Shown piece after piece: positions 25,989 through 33,002 of a DNA stretch of 64,000 bases (the first letter of the stretch is position 1; each line of letters begins with the position of its first letter). Made by a program: the position numbers and the translations under genes. Below the pieces are notes generated by a model, which searched no databases, was not told the DNA's origin, and was given only the letters and a program-made list of their open reading frames with translations. The stretch lies in NCBI GenBank assembly GCA_905198125.1, contig CAJKBH010000014.1, forward strand, positions 7,266-71,265, written 5' to 3'. The stretch is from an uncultured Porphyromonadaceae bacterium. Its GTDB lineage: Bacteria > Bacteroidota > Bacteroidia > Bacteroidales > Muribaculaceae.

Positions 25989-26442
25989 GGAACTGAAATA
26001 CATCGACTATGAAGGAGCGTTAGAGGTCTATCGTAAGACCGTAGCCGCCAGCGGTGGCGGTTTGCAGGGCGTAAAAGACGAAGGCGGCATACGCAAAGTT
26101 CTCGACTTCGTGCAGAGCGACCTGTACTATCCCACATTCGTTGATAAACTGACCTATCTGGTATTCGGATTATGCACCGGCCATTACTTTGAGGATTCCA
26201 ACAAGCGGGCGGCGCTGACCATCGGCGTCTGGTTTCTCGTTCATAACGGCTACTATTGGCACGCCTATAGTTTCATGCAGTGCATGGAGGCAATCATCTA
26301 CCATGTCGCCGCCGGCCGCATCGATAAAGACCTCCTCCATCGCATCATCACCTGCTACATGGCAAATGAAGACTATCCCGAAGCCCTCAAACTCGAAATC
26401 ATCCACGCCATCGACGACCAATCCACAGGATTTAACGAATAA
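25981..26442 (+). CDS. Doc/Fic family toxin-like protein
   Basis: A 153-residue Fic-fold protein of the death-on-curing branch. The core motif reads HYFEDSNKRAAL (near residues 62-73), against the HxFx[D/N][A/G]NKR consensus: histidine, phenylalanine and NKR are kept, with serine where glycine or alanine is usual. Doc of phage P1 phosphorylates EF-Tu; whether this protein does so is unknown. The upstream partner is not a Phd-type antitoxin. The start overlaps the preceding gene by 8 bp. Confidence 0.82.
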   Translation: MSEELKYIDYEGALEVYRKTVAASGGGLQGVKDEGGIRKVLDFVQSDLYYPTFVDKLTYLVFGLCTGHYFEDSNKRAALTIGVWFLVHNGYYWHAYSFMQCMEAIIYHVAAGRIDKDLLHRIITCYMANEDYPEALKLEIIHAIDDQSTGFNE

Positions 26443-26548
26443 ACTTTTTCTTCTTTACAATTGGGGACTCCTGCCGATAATTTGTTTCAAATTTGTATCG
26501 GGCACATAAATTAGATACGTTTTTGCCTGCATATTGCCAACTAATCGT

Positions 26549-26556
26549 TAACTTTG
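26549..26556 (+). promoter_or_regulatory. -7 box upstream of rnpA
   Basis: TAACTTTG, with TTTTG at 26521-26525 as a possible -33 element 23 bp away (slightly long). It ends 4 bases before the first ATG of the rnpA frame, so either transcription is nearly leaderless or translation begins at the downstream ATG at 26678. Confidence 0.55.
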
Positions 26557-26560
26557 CAGA

Positions 26561-27097
26561 ATGAATGATATAGAAAATATCAAAGCTGAAAGCAACGAGC
26601 AGGACGTAAGGCAAAGGCTGGAGCAGGAGGACGTGAGGACTGACGTGAGGACTGAGGACGTGTGTCATCCGCTACGTATGGGCAAGAGCGAGCGGCTGCA
26701 CCACCGCACATTAGTGGAGGGGCTGTTCGCGGAGGGCAAGAGCATGTACGAGTTTCCGCTGCGAATGGTGTGGCGCTGGATGCCGGCCGAGAAGCTTGAC
26801 TCGTCGTTCCGCAACGGACGCCCGGCCGGTATAGCACCGGTGCAGATGATGGTCACCATTCCGAAGAAGAAGCGGCGGCATGCGGTGGACCGCGTGCTGA
26901 TGCGCCGCCGAATCCGCGAGGCTTACCGTCTGAACCGTATGCCGATGCGCGAGGCATTGGCTCAGCTCCCCGCCGACGGTTTCCTGCAGATAGCATTCAT
27001 CTATCTGCACAACGAGAACGCGGAGTATGCCGAGCTGGAACCCAAGATGCAGAAGCTGCTCGCCAAACTTACCAACAAGCTATGCCGTCATTGCTGA
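26561..27097 (+). CDS. rnpA: Ribonuclease P protein component
   Basis: Protein subunit of RNase P, which trims tRNA 5' leaders. The family core starts at residue 40 (MGKSERLHHRTLVEGLF), and the RNR-like basic signature is visible as VDRVLMRRRIREAYRLNR. The frame from 26561 encodes 178 residues with a charged, repeat-like extension (QEDVRTDVRTEDV) not seen in usual RnpA; the ATG at 26678 would give a normal 139-residue protein. Which start is used cannot be decided from sequence. Overlaps yidD by 16 bp, a widely conserved gene pairing. Confidence 0.92.
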   Translation: MNDIENIKAESNEQDVRQRLEQEDVRTDVRTEDVCHPLRMGKSERLHHRTLVEGLFAEGKSMYEFPLRMVWRWMPAEKLDSSFRNGRPAGIAPVQMMVTIPKKKRRHAVDRVLMRRRIREAYRLNRMPMREALAQLPADGFLQIAFIYLHNENAEYAELEPKMQKLLAKLTNKLCRHC

Positions 27098-27339
27098 GAC
27101 GAACCGTGCGCCAGGTGGTGTTGCTGCCGGTATATTTCTACCGGGCGTGCATCTCGCCGATGCTGCCGCCGAGCTGCCGCTACACTCCGACGTGCTCGCA
27201 ATACGCCATCGAGGCGGTCAAAACGCATGGCATATTCTCAGGCTCATGGCTGGCCATCAGACGCATACTGCGCTGCAATCCCTGGGGCGGCTCGGGCTAC
27301 GACCCGGTCCCTCCGAAAAAAGTTGAGAAAGTTGAATAA
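27082..27339 (+). CDS. yidD: Membrane protein insertion efficiency factor YidD
   Basis: An 85-residue protein with the YidD pattern: YRACISPMLPPSCRYTPTCS and CNPWGGSGYDPVP, with conserved cysteines and an amphipathic N-terminus. Thought to assist YidC-dependent insertion. It begins inside the rnpA 3' end, and its last codons (KKVEKVE) run into a GTTGA-rich repeat tract. Confidence 0.93.
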   Translation: MPSLLRRTVRQVVLLPVYFYRACISPMLPPSCRYTPTCSQYAIEAVKTHGIFSGSWLAIRRILRCNPWGGSGYDPVPPKKVEKVE

Positions 27340-27385
27340 GTTGAGAAAGTCAAGATAAATGTGCAGCTATCTGAATGTTCGTCTT

Positions 27386-27463
27386 GGTATTCTCTTAACT
27401 TTTTAAACTCTTTCAACTTTGTCAACTATCGGTTCTCGGTATTCTCTTAACTTTTTAAACTCT
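27386..27463. repeat. 26-bp direct repeat upstream of tatD-like gene
   Basis: GGTATTCTCTTAACTTTTTA followed by AACTCT occurs at 27386-27411 and 27438-27463. The surrounding 150 bp is dominated by GTTGA/AACTTT words, partly complementary to each other (GTTGAGAAAG versus CTTTCAAC). Confidence 0.85.
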
Positions 27464-27495
27464 ATAAACTTTATAAACTGTTAGACAATTACCCT

Positions 27496-28125
27496 ATGAT
27501 ACTTGATATCCATACACACAAGGCGGCTCCGCAACCGTTGGCGGTGGTCGACATCTCGTTTATCAGAAACCCTGAGTTCCGGGCTGTGGACGGACAACTG
27601 TATTCGGCCGGCATCCATCCGTGGGACACCCATCGCGACGTGACGCCCGAGGAATGGACGCGTCTTGAGGAATTGCTGCGTCGTCCCGAATTCGTGGCGG
27701 TAGGGGAGGCCGGCGTAGACCTGTCGGGGCGCGGAGGCATGATGTTCCGTCAGCTGAACATCTTCAAGCGCCAGATAGAGCTGTCCGAAAGCCTGAAGAA
27801 ACCCATCATAGTGCATTGCGTCAAGGCCGAGGACGTGCTGTGCGGCCTTATACGCGACCTGAAGCCCACGCAGCCCTGGATAATACACGGATTCCGCAAG
27901 AAACCGCAGGCGGCGCGACAGCTGCTCAACGCCGGATGCTACATCTCTTTGGGACAGCACTTCAACCCTGACACGCTCCATGCCATTCCGCAGGACCGTC
28001 TGTTGGCCGAGACCGATGAATCCGAACTCTCCATTCAGGAAATCATCGGAATCCAGAGCAACATCCTCGGCACCGACCTCGAGCCCGTCATCGCCGCAAA
28101 TTCGGCAAAAGTGCTGGGACTCTAA
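27496..28125 (+). CDS. TatD-family metal-dependent hydrolase
   Basis: A 209-residue TIM-barrel hydrolase of the TatD DNase family, somewhat shorter than the typical 260. Metal ligands are visible: DIHTH near the N-terminus, GEAGVD near residue 75, IVHCVKA, IIHGF and ETDES. Its last 43 bases and three bases beyond are duplicated exactly at 30133-30178, showing that a cassette has been inserted at its 3' end without changing the protein. Confidence 0.88.
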   Translation: MILDIHTHKAAPQPLAVVDISFIRNPEFRAVDGQLYSAGIHPWDTHRDVTPEEWTRLEELLRRPEFVAVGEAGVDLSGRGGMMFRQLNIFKRQIELSESLKKPIIVHCVKAEDVLCGLIRDLKPTQPWIIHGFRKKPQAARQLLNAGCYISLGQHFNPDTLHAIPQDRLLAETDESELSIQEIIGIQSNILGTDLEPVIAANSAKVLGL

Positions 28126-28128
28126 AAC
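28083..28128 (+). repeat. 46-bp direct repeat, left copy (tatD 3' end)
   Basis: Starts GCCCGTCATCGCCGCAAATT and ends CTCTAAAAC, including the tatD-like stop codon TAA at 28123-28125. Identical to 30133-30178. Confidence 0.97.
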
Positions 28129-28241
28129 GAAAAAAGCTGAAATGACCCCAAAAAGTCCGTTTCAATTGTTAAAATGACCGTTTTGGCCCCATTTTAACAC
28201 TTGAAACGACCCAAAAAAGTTCATCTCAGCAGAAATCTATA
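28124..28241 (+). repeat. 118-bp imperfect palindrome, left copy
   Basis: Matches 30009-30126 at all but about six of 118 positions. It folds on itself: outer arms 28136-28145 and 28221-28230 (9 of 10 pair), inner arms 28158-28176 and 28190-28208 (18 of 19 pair) and a 13-base loop. The segments between arms (CCCCAAAAAGTC and ACCCAAAAAAGT) are direct, not inverted. It could be a MITE-like element, a recombination site, a terminator or a structured RNA. Confidence 0.9.
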
Positions 28242-28264
28242 CTATAAAATTGAGAGAAAATGAT

Positions 28265-28272
28265 TATCTTTG
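28265..28272 (+). promoter_or_regulatory. -7 box of the ATPase/RloB operon
   Basis: TATCTTTG, 23 bp before the ATG at 28296, lying between the left palindrome and the gene, so the cassette carries its own promoter. No clear -33 TTTG. Confidence 0.6.
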
Positions 28273-28295
28273 CGAAAGGATCAAAACGCTAAAGC

Positions 28296-29468
28296 ATGAT
28301 AATAAGCCTTCGCCTGAGGAATTTCTACTCCATGAAAGATGATGCCGTGCTCGACTTTACGGCAGAAGCATCTTCACGCAAAACTGCAGACAGGCTATCT
28401 GAAAATCTGATTGAATTCTCCGACGACAGTTTTGTAAATATAATCGGTCTTTTCGGCAGCAATGCTGCCGGCAAGTCGAACATGATCAAGGCCATTGACT
28501 TCTGCCGACGACTTATACTCGACTCGCATCTGAATAATGAAGGGAGCGTTTTTGATTTCGAACCCTTTAAATTCGACATCGACAAGCCTTCCGAATTTTA
28601 TATCGACTTTATAACCGAAGGAGTAGAATACGAATATTCTTTTACGTTGCATAAAGGCAGAGTGAAACAGGAATCACTGTATTATTATCCCAAAAAGAGA
28701 AAAGCCAAAATTTTTACCCGGGATAACGGTGATACATACACCTATCGCAAAGGCACCATCCAGCGCCCGGCTGAAATAGAAGCCAACACGGGACCAAAGA
28801 CTCTGTTCCTCAGCAGAGCGAGTTCGATGAATCGTCCCCTCGCTCGTACCGTCTATAGATTCTTCCTTAACGAGATGGTGGTTGGCATCGGAGGTTTTGA
28901 CCTTTCCAAACTGTCACGCGAAGATTTCACGGCAAATAAGGATGTCCTGCTGAAAGCCTTTGAAGTCAGCGACAGCGATATTTCGGATATCTGTCTGAGC
29001 GAAGATGCAACCGGAAGACCCCGACTGCTTACTTTCCACCGCGAAAACCCCTCTATCGCGTTCGATTTCGAGAAAGAAGAATCTGAAGGGACCAAGCGGC
29101 TTTTCTTCATTTTGCTTATGCTATTGAAGAAGTCTACGGCAGGAGCTGCTGTTTTTCTTGATGAATTTGATTTGAAACTTCATCTTCGTCTCGCTGAATT
29201 CATTCTTGACGTGGTCAGGGCTTCCAAAGGGGCTCAGATGGTATTTACAAGTCATAACCCTCTCCTGATCGATATGACGAAGCTACGCAAGGAACAGATC
29301 GTATTCGTCAACAAACAAAGTAACGGCAATTCCGAATTCATACCCCTATCCGATTATGAATTAGGGAAGAAAACCGATATAATGAAAGCTTATCTGCAGG
29401 GACGCTTTGATGCGGTTCCATATATCGGTAATATCTACGCTATACTCTCCGAAATGATGAATGCGTGA
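28296..29468 (+). CDS. AAA ATPase of an ATPase/RloB defence-type pair (RloA-like)
   Basis: A 390-residue ABC/SMC-like AAA ATPase (AAA_15/AAA_21 type). Walker A GSNAAGKS at 54-61, an SEGTKRLFF signature near 263-271, Walker B FLDEFD at 287-292 and the sensor histidine in TSHNPLL at 318-324. Such ATPases pair with RloB proteins in restriction-associated loci and in lactococcal AbiL-type abortive infection (recalled family knowledge). The gene pair is flanked by repeats. It overlaps the RloB gene at TGATG. A phage-defence role is inferred from partner and context only. Confidence 0.85.
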   Translation: MIISLRLRNFYSMKDDAVLDFTAEASSRKTADRLSENLIEFSDDSFVNIIGLFGSNAAGKSNMIKAIDFCRRLILDSHLNNEGSVFDFEPFKFDIDKPSEFYIDFITEGVEYEYSFTLHKGRVKQESLYYYPKKRKAKIFTRDNGDTYTYRKGTIQRPAEIEANTGPKTLFLSRASSMNRPLARTVYRFFLNEMVVGIGGFDLSKLSREDFTANKDVLLKAFEVSDSDISDICLSEDATGRPRLLTFHRENPSIAFDFEKEESEGTKRLFFILLMLLKKSTAGAAVFLDEFDLKLHLRLAEFILDVVRASKGAQMVFTSHNPLLIDMTKLRKEQIVFVNKQSNGNSEFIPLSDYELGKKTDIMKAYLQGRFDAVPYIGNIYAILSEMMNA

Positions 29469-30025
29469 TGAGAGAGAGGAAATACAAGAAAAAGCGACTG
29501 CCGCGCAAGGTCTATCTTGTAATATGCGAAGGAGAGACTGAAAAAGTGTATGTCGAAACTCTCCGCCAACATTATCGCCTTCCGGTAACCATAAAGGCCA
29601 AAGTAAGCGGCAATAGTATCAATGGCCGCCTTGTGGATCAATATATCAGCGAATTAGGAGTCGACAAGAACGATGACTATTCGATATTTTATGTATATGA
29701 CGCCGACGTGAAAAGCGTGGTGGAGAAAGTAGCTTCATTACCCGGGGAAATGATTCTTACGAATCCATGTCTCGAACTCTGGTATATTCTCCATGCAGAT
29801 AATCATTCGAAAGCCATCAATTCCAATGACGTGATAAAATTGCTCAAAATCTCACATCCGGCATGGAAAAATTATATGAAGGGACATCTGACATCCGATC
29901 AGAATTCTCTGCTTATAGCAAACTGCAAGGATGCCACAGAACGAGCGAAAAAACTAAATTGGCCCGACAATCCGTCTTCCAATATATGGCTTTTTATCGA
30001 GGCTCTTGAAAACGAAAAAAGCTGA
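29468..30025 (+). CDS. RloB-family protein (TOPRIM-like)
   Basis: A 185-residue RloB-like protein. Diagnostic features: VICEGETEKVYVE (18-30) with the acidic residues of a TOPRIM-like core, YVYDAD (75-80), and NPCLELWYILHA (99-110), the typical RloB motif. A GTG three bases earlier is in frame, but the ATG at 29468 overlapping the ATPase stop is preferred. The last codons (LENEKS) and stop lie inside the right-hand palindrome, so the repeat forms part of the coding end. Probably the effector of the pair; activity unproven. Confidence 0.85.
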   Translation: MRERKYKKKRLPRKVYLVICEGETEKVYVETLRQHYRLPVTIKAKVSGNSINGRLVDQYISELGVDKNDDYSIFYVYDADVKSVVEKVASLPGEMILTNPCLELWYILHADNHSKAINSNDVIKLLKISHPAWKNYMKGHLTSDQNSLLIANCKDATERAKKLNWPDNPSSNIWLFIEALENEKS

Positions 30026-30126
30026 AATGACCCCAAAAAGTCCGTTTCAATTGTTAATACAGCCGTTGTGACCCCATTTTAACACTTGAAACGACCCAAA
30101 AAAGTTCATCTCAGCAGAAATCTATA
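30009..30126 (+). repeat. 118-bp imperfect palindrome, right copy
   Basis: Same element as 28124-28241, same orientation, and it contains the RloB stop codon. Its substitutions are concentrated in the loop-proximal part of the inner stem (after ATTGTTAA), weakening that pairing relative to the left copy. Confidence 0.9.
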
Positions 30127-30132
30127 TTTTAG

Positions 30133-30178
30133 GCCCGTCATCGCCGCAAATTCGGCAAAAGTGCTGGGACTCTAAAAC
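30133..30178 (+). repeat. 46-bp direct repeat, right copy (orphan tatD end)
   Basis: Identical to 28083-28128 but with no tatD reading frame before it. It lies 6 bp after the right-hand palindrome. Confidence 0.97.
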
Positions 30179-30261
30179 AACTTACCCAAAAACTGAGTTA
30201 TAAGTTAGTAGGTATAAGATACCAGATAGTAATTGTAAAAAAATATAAAAAGACATAGGTT

Positions 30262-30753
30262 ATGAAAAAGATGATAATGGCGGCACTTGCCTCAGTGGCC
30301 GTTATGGTATGCCCGGCACCCGCCACGGCTCAGACACAGGACGAGAGCACCAAGGCTCTGGAATCGGCCCACTGGTATGTGCCCCTCAGCTACGGAGGCT
30401 TCGATTTCGAGATTCCCGCCGGTTCGATCGTGCAGAAGGATTCCAAGATGCTGGTGAAATATCCCGACGGATCTTTCGGCGTCTCGATGGAAAACGAGTC
30501 GGTCGGCCTCACTCAGAAAATAGCATTCGAGAAAGCCCGCATGTACGCCACCAAATACAAGCTCACCGATCCGAAAGTGGAGAAAGTGACCGTCGGCAAC
30601 TCCAAGGGCGCCCGTGCCAAGGGTATGCTGGAGAACCATGAGGTGACGGTGCTGATCCTTCCGGTCAACGACCAGCAGGTCACCACCGTGATCATGGCCA
30701 CTCCCAACCGCCAGGAATGGGCCAATCACTTCGTGAATTCGATGAAGAACTGA
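30262..30753 (+). CDS. Small secreted protein of unknown function
   Basis: A 163-residue protein with a clear signal peptide (MKKMIMAALASVAVMVCPAP, cleavage after about residue 24). The mature part has alternating charged and hydrophobic residues consistent with a small alpha/beta fold; no named domain recognised. It is monocistronic, with a strong terminator 20 bp after the stop. Confidence 0.7.
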   Translation: MKKMIMAALASVAVMVCPAPATAQTQDESTKALESAHWYVPLSYGGFDFEIPAGSIVQKDSKMLVKYPDGSFGVSMENESVGLTQKIAFEKARMYATKYKLTDPKVEKVTVGNSKGARAKGMLENHEVTVLILPVNDQQVTTVIMATPNRQEWANHFVNSMKN

Positions 30754-30773
30754 TATACAGAATCACAACATTA

Positions 30774-30815
30774 AAAACAGACAAGGCGCCCATATTACGG
30801 GTGCCTTGTCTGTTT
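30774..30815 (+). terminator. Rho-independent terminator
   Basis: AAACAGACAAGGC pairs with GCCTTGTCTGTTT (30802-30814) around a CCC/GGG inner stem and an ATATTAC loop. Nearly symmetrical, so it could act in both directions. Confidence 0.85.
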
Positions 30816-30854
30816 AAACCATCTCGATTTCTCTTAAAATTCAATTATTTTGAT

Positions 30855-30862
30855 TATCTTTG
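30855..30862 (+). promoter_or_regulatory. -7 box of the nucleotidyltransferase gene
   Basis: TATCTTTG at 30855-30862. It overlaps the first possible ATG of the open frame (30860), so translation must begin at the next ATG, 30887. Confidence 0.6.
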
Positions 30863-30886
30863 CATTGTAATCGGATTAGGAAAGCA

Positions 30887-31180
30887 ATGTGCACTACTGA
30901 TGACTGTATCGCAACGCTGAGAAAAAACATTCCATATATCCAGAAGGAATATGGAGTGACAGGGATGTGCCTGTTCGGATCAATGGCCAGAGGCGACAAT
31001 CGCCCTGACAGCGATATTGATATTTTGGTGGATATGCCTCCCAGAATATTTGCCCTGAGTGCCTTACACAGGTATCTGGAAAGTCTGCTTCAATCTTCTG
31101 TGGATTTAATCAGAAGGCATTCACATCTATCCTCACAATTTCTGAATCAAATAAACCGCGATGGTATCAAAATCCTCTGA
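30887..31180 (+). CDS. MNT-type minimal nucleotidyltransferase
   Basis: A 97-residue polymerase-beta-fold nucleotidyltransferase. The signature GSMARGDNRPDSDIDILVD (about residues 28-46) contains GS, and the DxD catalytic pair. MNT proteins often act as antitoxins that AMPylate a HEPN toxin (MntA/HepT), but no HEPN gene is adjacent here: the gene stands alone between two hairpins. It may be an orphan, or the partner was lost. Confidence 0.85.
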   Translation: MCTTDDCIATLRKNIPYIQKEYGVTGMCLFGSMARGDNRPDSDIDILVDMPPRIFALSALHRYLESLLQSSVDLIRRHSHLSSQFLNQINRDGIKIL

Positions 31181-31205
31181 CATAGGAAATATGGCACCTC
31201 ATTGC

Positions 31206-31239
31206 GTTCCATCTTGACCAAGAATGGTCAAGATGGAAC
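31206..31239 (+). terminator. Perfect 15-bp stem hairpin
   Basis: GTTCCATCTTGACCA and its exact complement flank the loop AGAA; a T-rich tract (CTTCTTTTGTT) follows, so it probably terminates the nucleotidyltransferase transcript. Confidence 0.8.
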
Positions 31240-31246
31240 ACTTCTT

Positions 31247-31276
31247 TTGTTATATGGTGCTTATTTCGTAATTTTG
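31247..31276 (+). promoter_or_regulatory. Promoter of the PCMD gene
   Basis: TTTG at 31247-31250 and TAATTTTG at 31269-31276, 18 bp apart. The -7 box ends 4 bases before the ATG at 31281, implying a leaderless or nearly leaderless mRNA. Confidence 0.6.
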
Positions 31277-31280
31277 CGTC

Positions 31281-32243
31281 ATGTTTAAGAAGTTAAATAT
31301 CATATTGCTGGGAGCGACTGCCTTATTAAGCGCTGCTCCGGCATCGGCACTGACGCTGGAGAAGATCAAATACGGCGATTTCTCGCAGTGGGTCACACGC
31401 GAGATAACTGAATCGTCAGTACTGGGCGGCGACACCAAGAAGGTGTATGCCGTTGGCCCCACGCAACATCTCAAGGGCAACAATCCTTACAAGCCTCAGG
31501 GTGGCACACCCTGGGCATCGAGCAACGTATATGCCAAGGTATCGGGAATAGTGAAGGCTTCGAATTCCGTCGAGCCGGCTGTGCTGAACGGCAACAAGGT
31601 AGCCAAACTGCAGGCCAAGATGGAGCATGTCAAGGTGTTGGGCGTGATCAACATGGACGTGATGGTGGCCGGCACCCTCTACTTGGGCAAGCTCAACGAG
31701 CCTGTGACCAGCACTTCCACACCCTTCTCCAAGATGGCGATGGGCATGCCTTACCGCAAAAGCCCCAAGGCTCTGGTATTCGACTACCGCATCGACATGC
31801 CCAACGTCAACACCCGCGTCAAGTCCACCGGCCTGAGCCGCAAGAAGACCCTTCAGGGCCGCGACCAGGCCGAGGTGTATGTCCTGCTGCAGAAGCGCTG
31901 GGAGGACACCAAAGGGAATGTCTACGCACAACGTGTGGGCACTGGCCGCGAACGTTACAGCAAGTCCGTGCCCTGGACCAAGGGACATCAGCTTCCCATC
32001 CATTACGGCGACATCACCAAGAAACCATTCTACAAGCCCTACATGGGTCTGCTGAACGGCGAAAAGGCTTATTACGGCTATAATTCCAAAGGCAAGCTCG
32101 TGCCCGTCAAGGAAGTAGGCTGGGCACCCGTAGGCACTCAGCCCACGCACGTGCTGGTGATGGCATCCACATCGTGCGGCGAACCGTTCGTCGGCACCGA
32201 GGGCATCACGATGTACATCGACAACGTTGCCTTCGGCTTCTAA
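31281..32243 (+). CDS. Secreted PCMD-domain protein
   Basis: A 320-residue exported protein: signal peptide MFKKLNIILLGATALLSAAP (cleavage near residue 24), then a beta-rich domain matching the putative carbohydrate metabolism domain (PCMD) pattern, including the KALVFDYRIDMP core and a C-terminal SCGEPFVGTEGITMYIDNV segment. PCMD proteins are frequent outer-surface proteins of gut Bacteroidetes; substrate unknown. The signal peptide fixes the start despite the missing leader. dapB follows after 12 bp. Confidence 0.7.
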   Translation: MFKKLNIILLGATALLSAAPASALTLEKIKYGDFSQWVTREITESSVLGGDTKKVYAVGPTQHLKGNNPYKPQGGTPWASSNVYAKVSGIVKASNSVEPAVLNGNKVAKLQAKMEHVKVLGVINMDVMVAGTLYLGKLNEPVTSTSTPFSKMAMGMPYRKSPKALVFDYRIDMPNVNTRVKSTGLSRKKTLQGRDQAEVYVLLQKRWEDTKGNVYAQRVGTGRERYSKSVPWTKGHQLPIHYGDITKKPFYKPYMGLLNGEKAYYGYNSKGKLVPVKEVGWAPVGTQPTHVLVMASTSCGEPFVGTEGITMYIDNVAFGF

Positions 32244-32255
32244 ACACTTACCGTT

Positions 32256-33002
32256 ATGAAAATTGCGCTTATAGGATATGGCAAGATGGGCAGAACCATA
32301 GAGCGTCTGGCCCTGGAACGCGGACTGGAGATAGGCTGCGTCATCGACGTTGACAATCTCGATGCCTTCGATTCCGAAGTGTTCATGCAGTGTGACGCGG
32401 CCATCGAGTTCACCACACCGGCCACCGGCTTCGACAACGTGGCGCGCTGCCTGCGCCGCGGCGTGCCAGTGGTGAGCGGCACCACCGGCTGGCAGGCACG
32501 TCTGCCCGAGGCCATGGACCTGTGCCGCGAACTGAACGGCTCGCTGATATGGGCTTCCAACTTCTCGGTGGGCGTAAACATCTTCATGGCCGTGAACCGT
32601 CAGCTGGCGCGTATCATGAACGCCTTCCCGCAGTACACCCCCTCGATGACCGAGACACACCACATCCACAAGCTGGACCATCCTTCGGGTACGGCGGTGA
32701 CACTGGCCGAACAGATCATAGACGGCACCGGGCGCATATCGTCGTGGACCGAGCCTGAGGAGGGCAAGACCGTGGAACCGGGCGTGCTCCCCATAGACCA
32801 TGTGCGCGAGGGCGAGGTACCCGGCATACACACCATCCGCTGGGATTCTCCCTCGGACATCATATCGATAACACACAGCGCCAAGAACCGCGACGGATTC
32901 GCTCTCGGAGCCATCCTCGCGGCGGAATGGCTCGTAAACCATCCGGGCATCCACACCATTCAGGAAATGCTCTCCGATATCTCCGGTTATGACTTCAATT
33001 AA
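32256..33002 (+). CDS. dapB: 4-hydroxy-tetrahydrodipicolinate reductase
   Basis: A 248-residue NAD(P)H-dependent enzyme of the diaminopimelate/lysine pathway, providing the meso-DAP used by MurE. GYGKMGRTI at 6-14 is the dinucleotide motif and ETHHIHKLDHPSGTA contains the catalytic histidine and lysine. It overlaps lepB by 14 bp and heads a chain of six overlapping genes. Confidence 0.95.
   Translation: MKIALIGYGKMGRTIERLALERGLEIGCVIDVDNLDAFDSEVFMQCDAAIEFTTPATGFDNVARCLRRGVPVVSGTTGWQARLPEAMDLCRELNGSLIWASNFSVGVNIFMAVNRQLARIMNAFPQYTPSMTETHHIHKLDHPSGTAVTLAEQIIDGTGRISSWTEPEEGKTVEPGVLPIDHVREGEVPGIHTIRWDSPSDIISITHSAKNRDGFALGAILAAEWLVNHPGIHTIQEMLSDISGYDFN

Larger units (their letters stand above)
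28083..30178 (+). mobile_element. ATPase/RloB defence cassette inserted at the tatD 3' end
   Basis: Bounded by two identical 46-bp direct repeats (28083-28128 and 30133-30178) derived from the tatD-like gene end. Inside these lie two 118-bp imperfect palindromes (28124-28241 and 30009-30126) and, between them, two overlapping genes with AT-richer composition than the neighbours. Recombination between the 46-bp repeats would remove exactly 2,050 bp and restore an uninterrupted tatD gene end. No transposase or integrase is encoded within it. Confidence 0.8.

Noticed and set aside
28083..30178. Integrase-mediated genomic island
   Set aside because: The boundaries resemble attachment-type gene-end duplications, but no integrase, excisionase or tRNA target is present, so the mechanism was left open.
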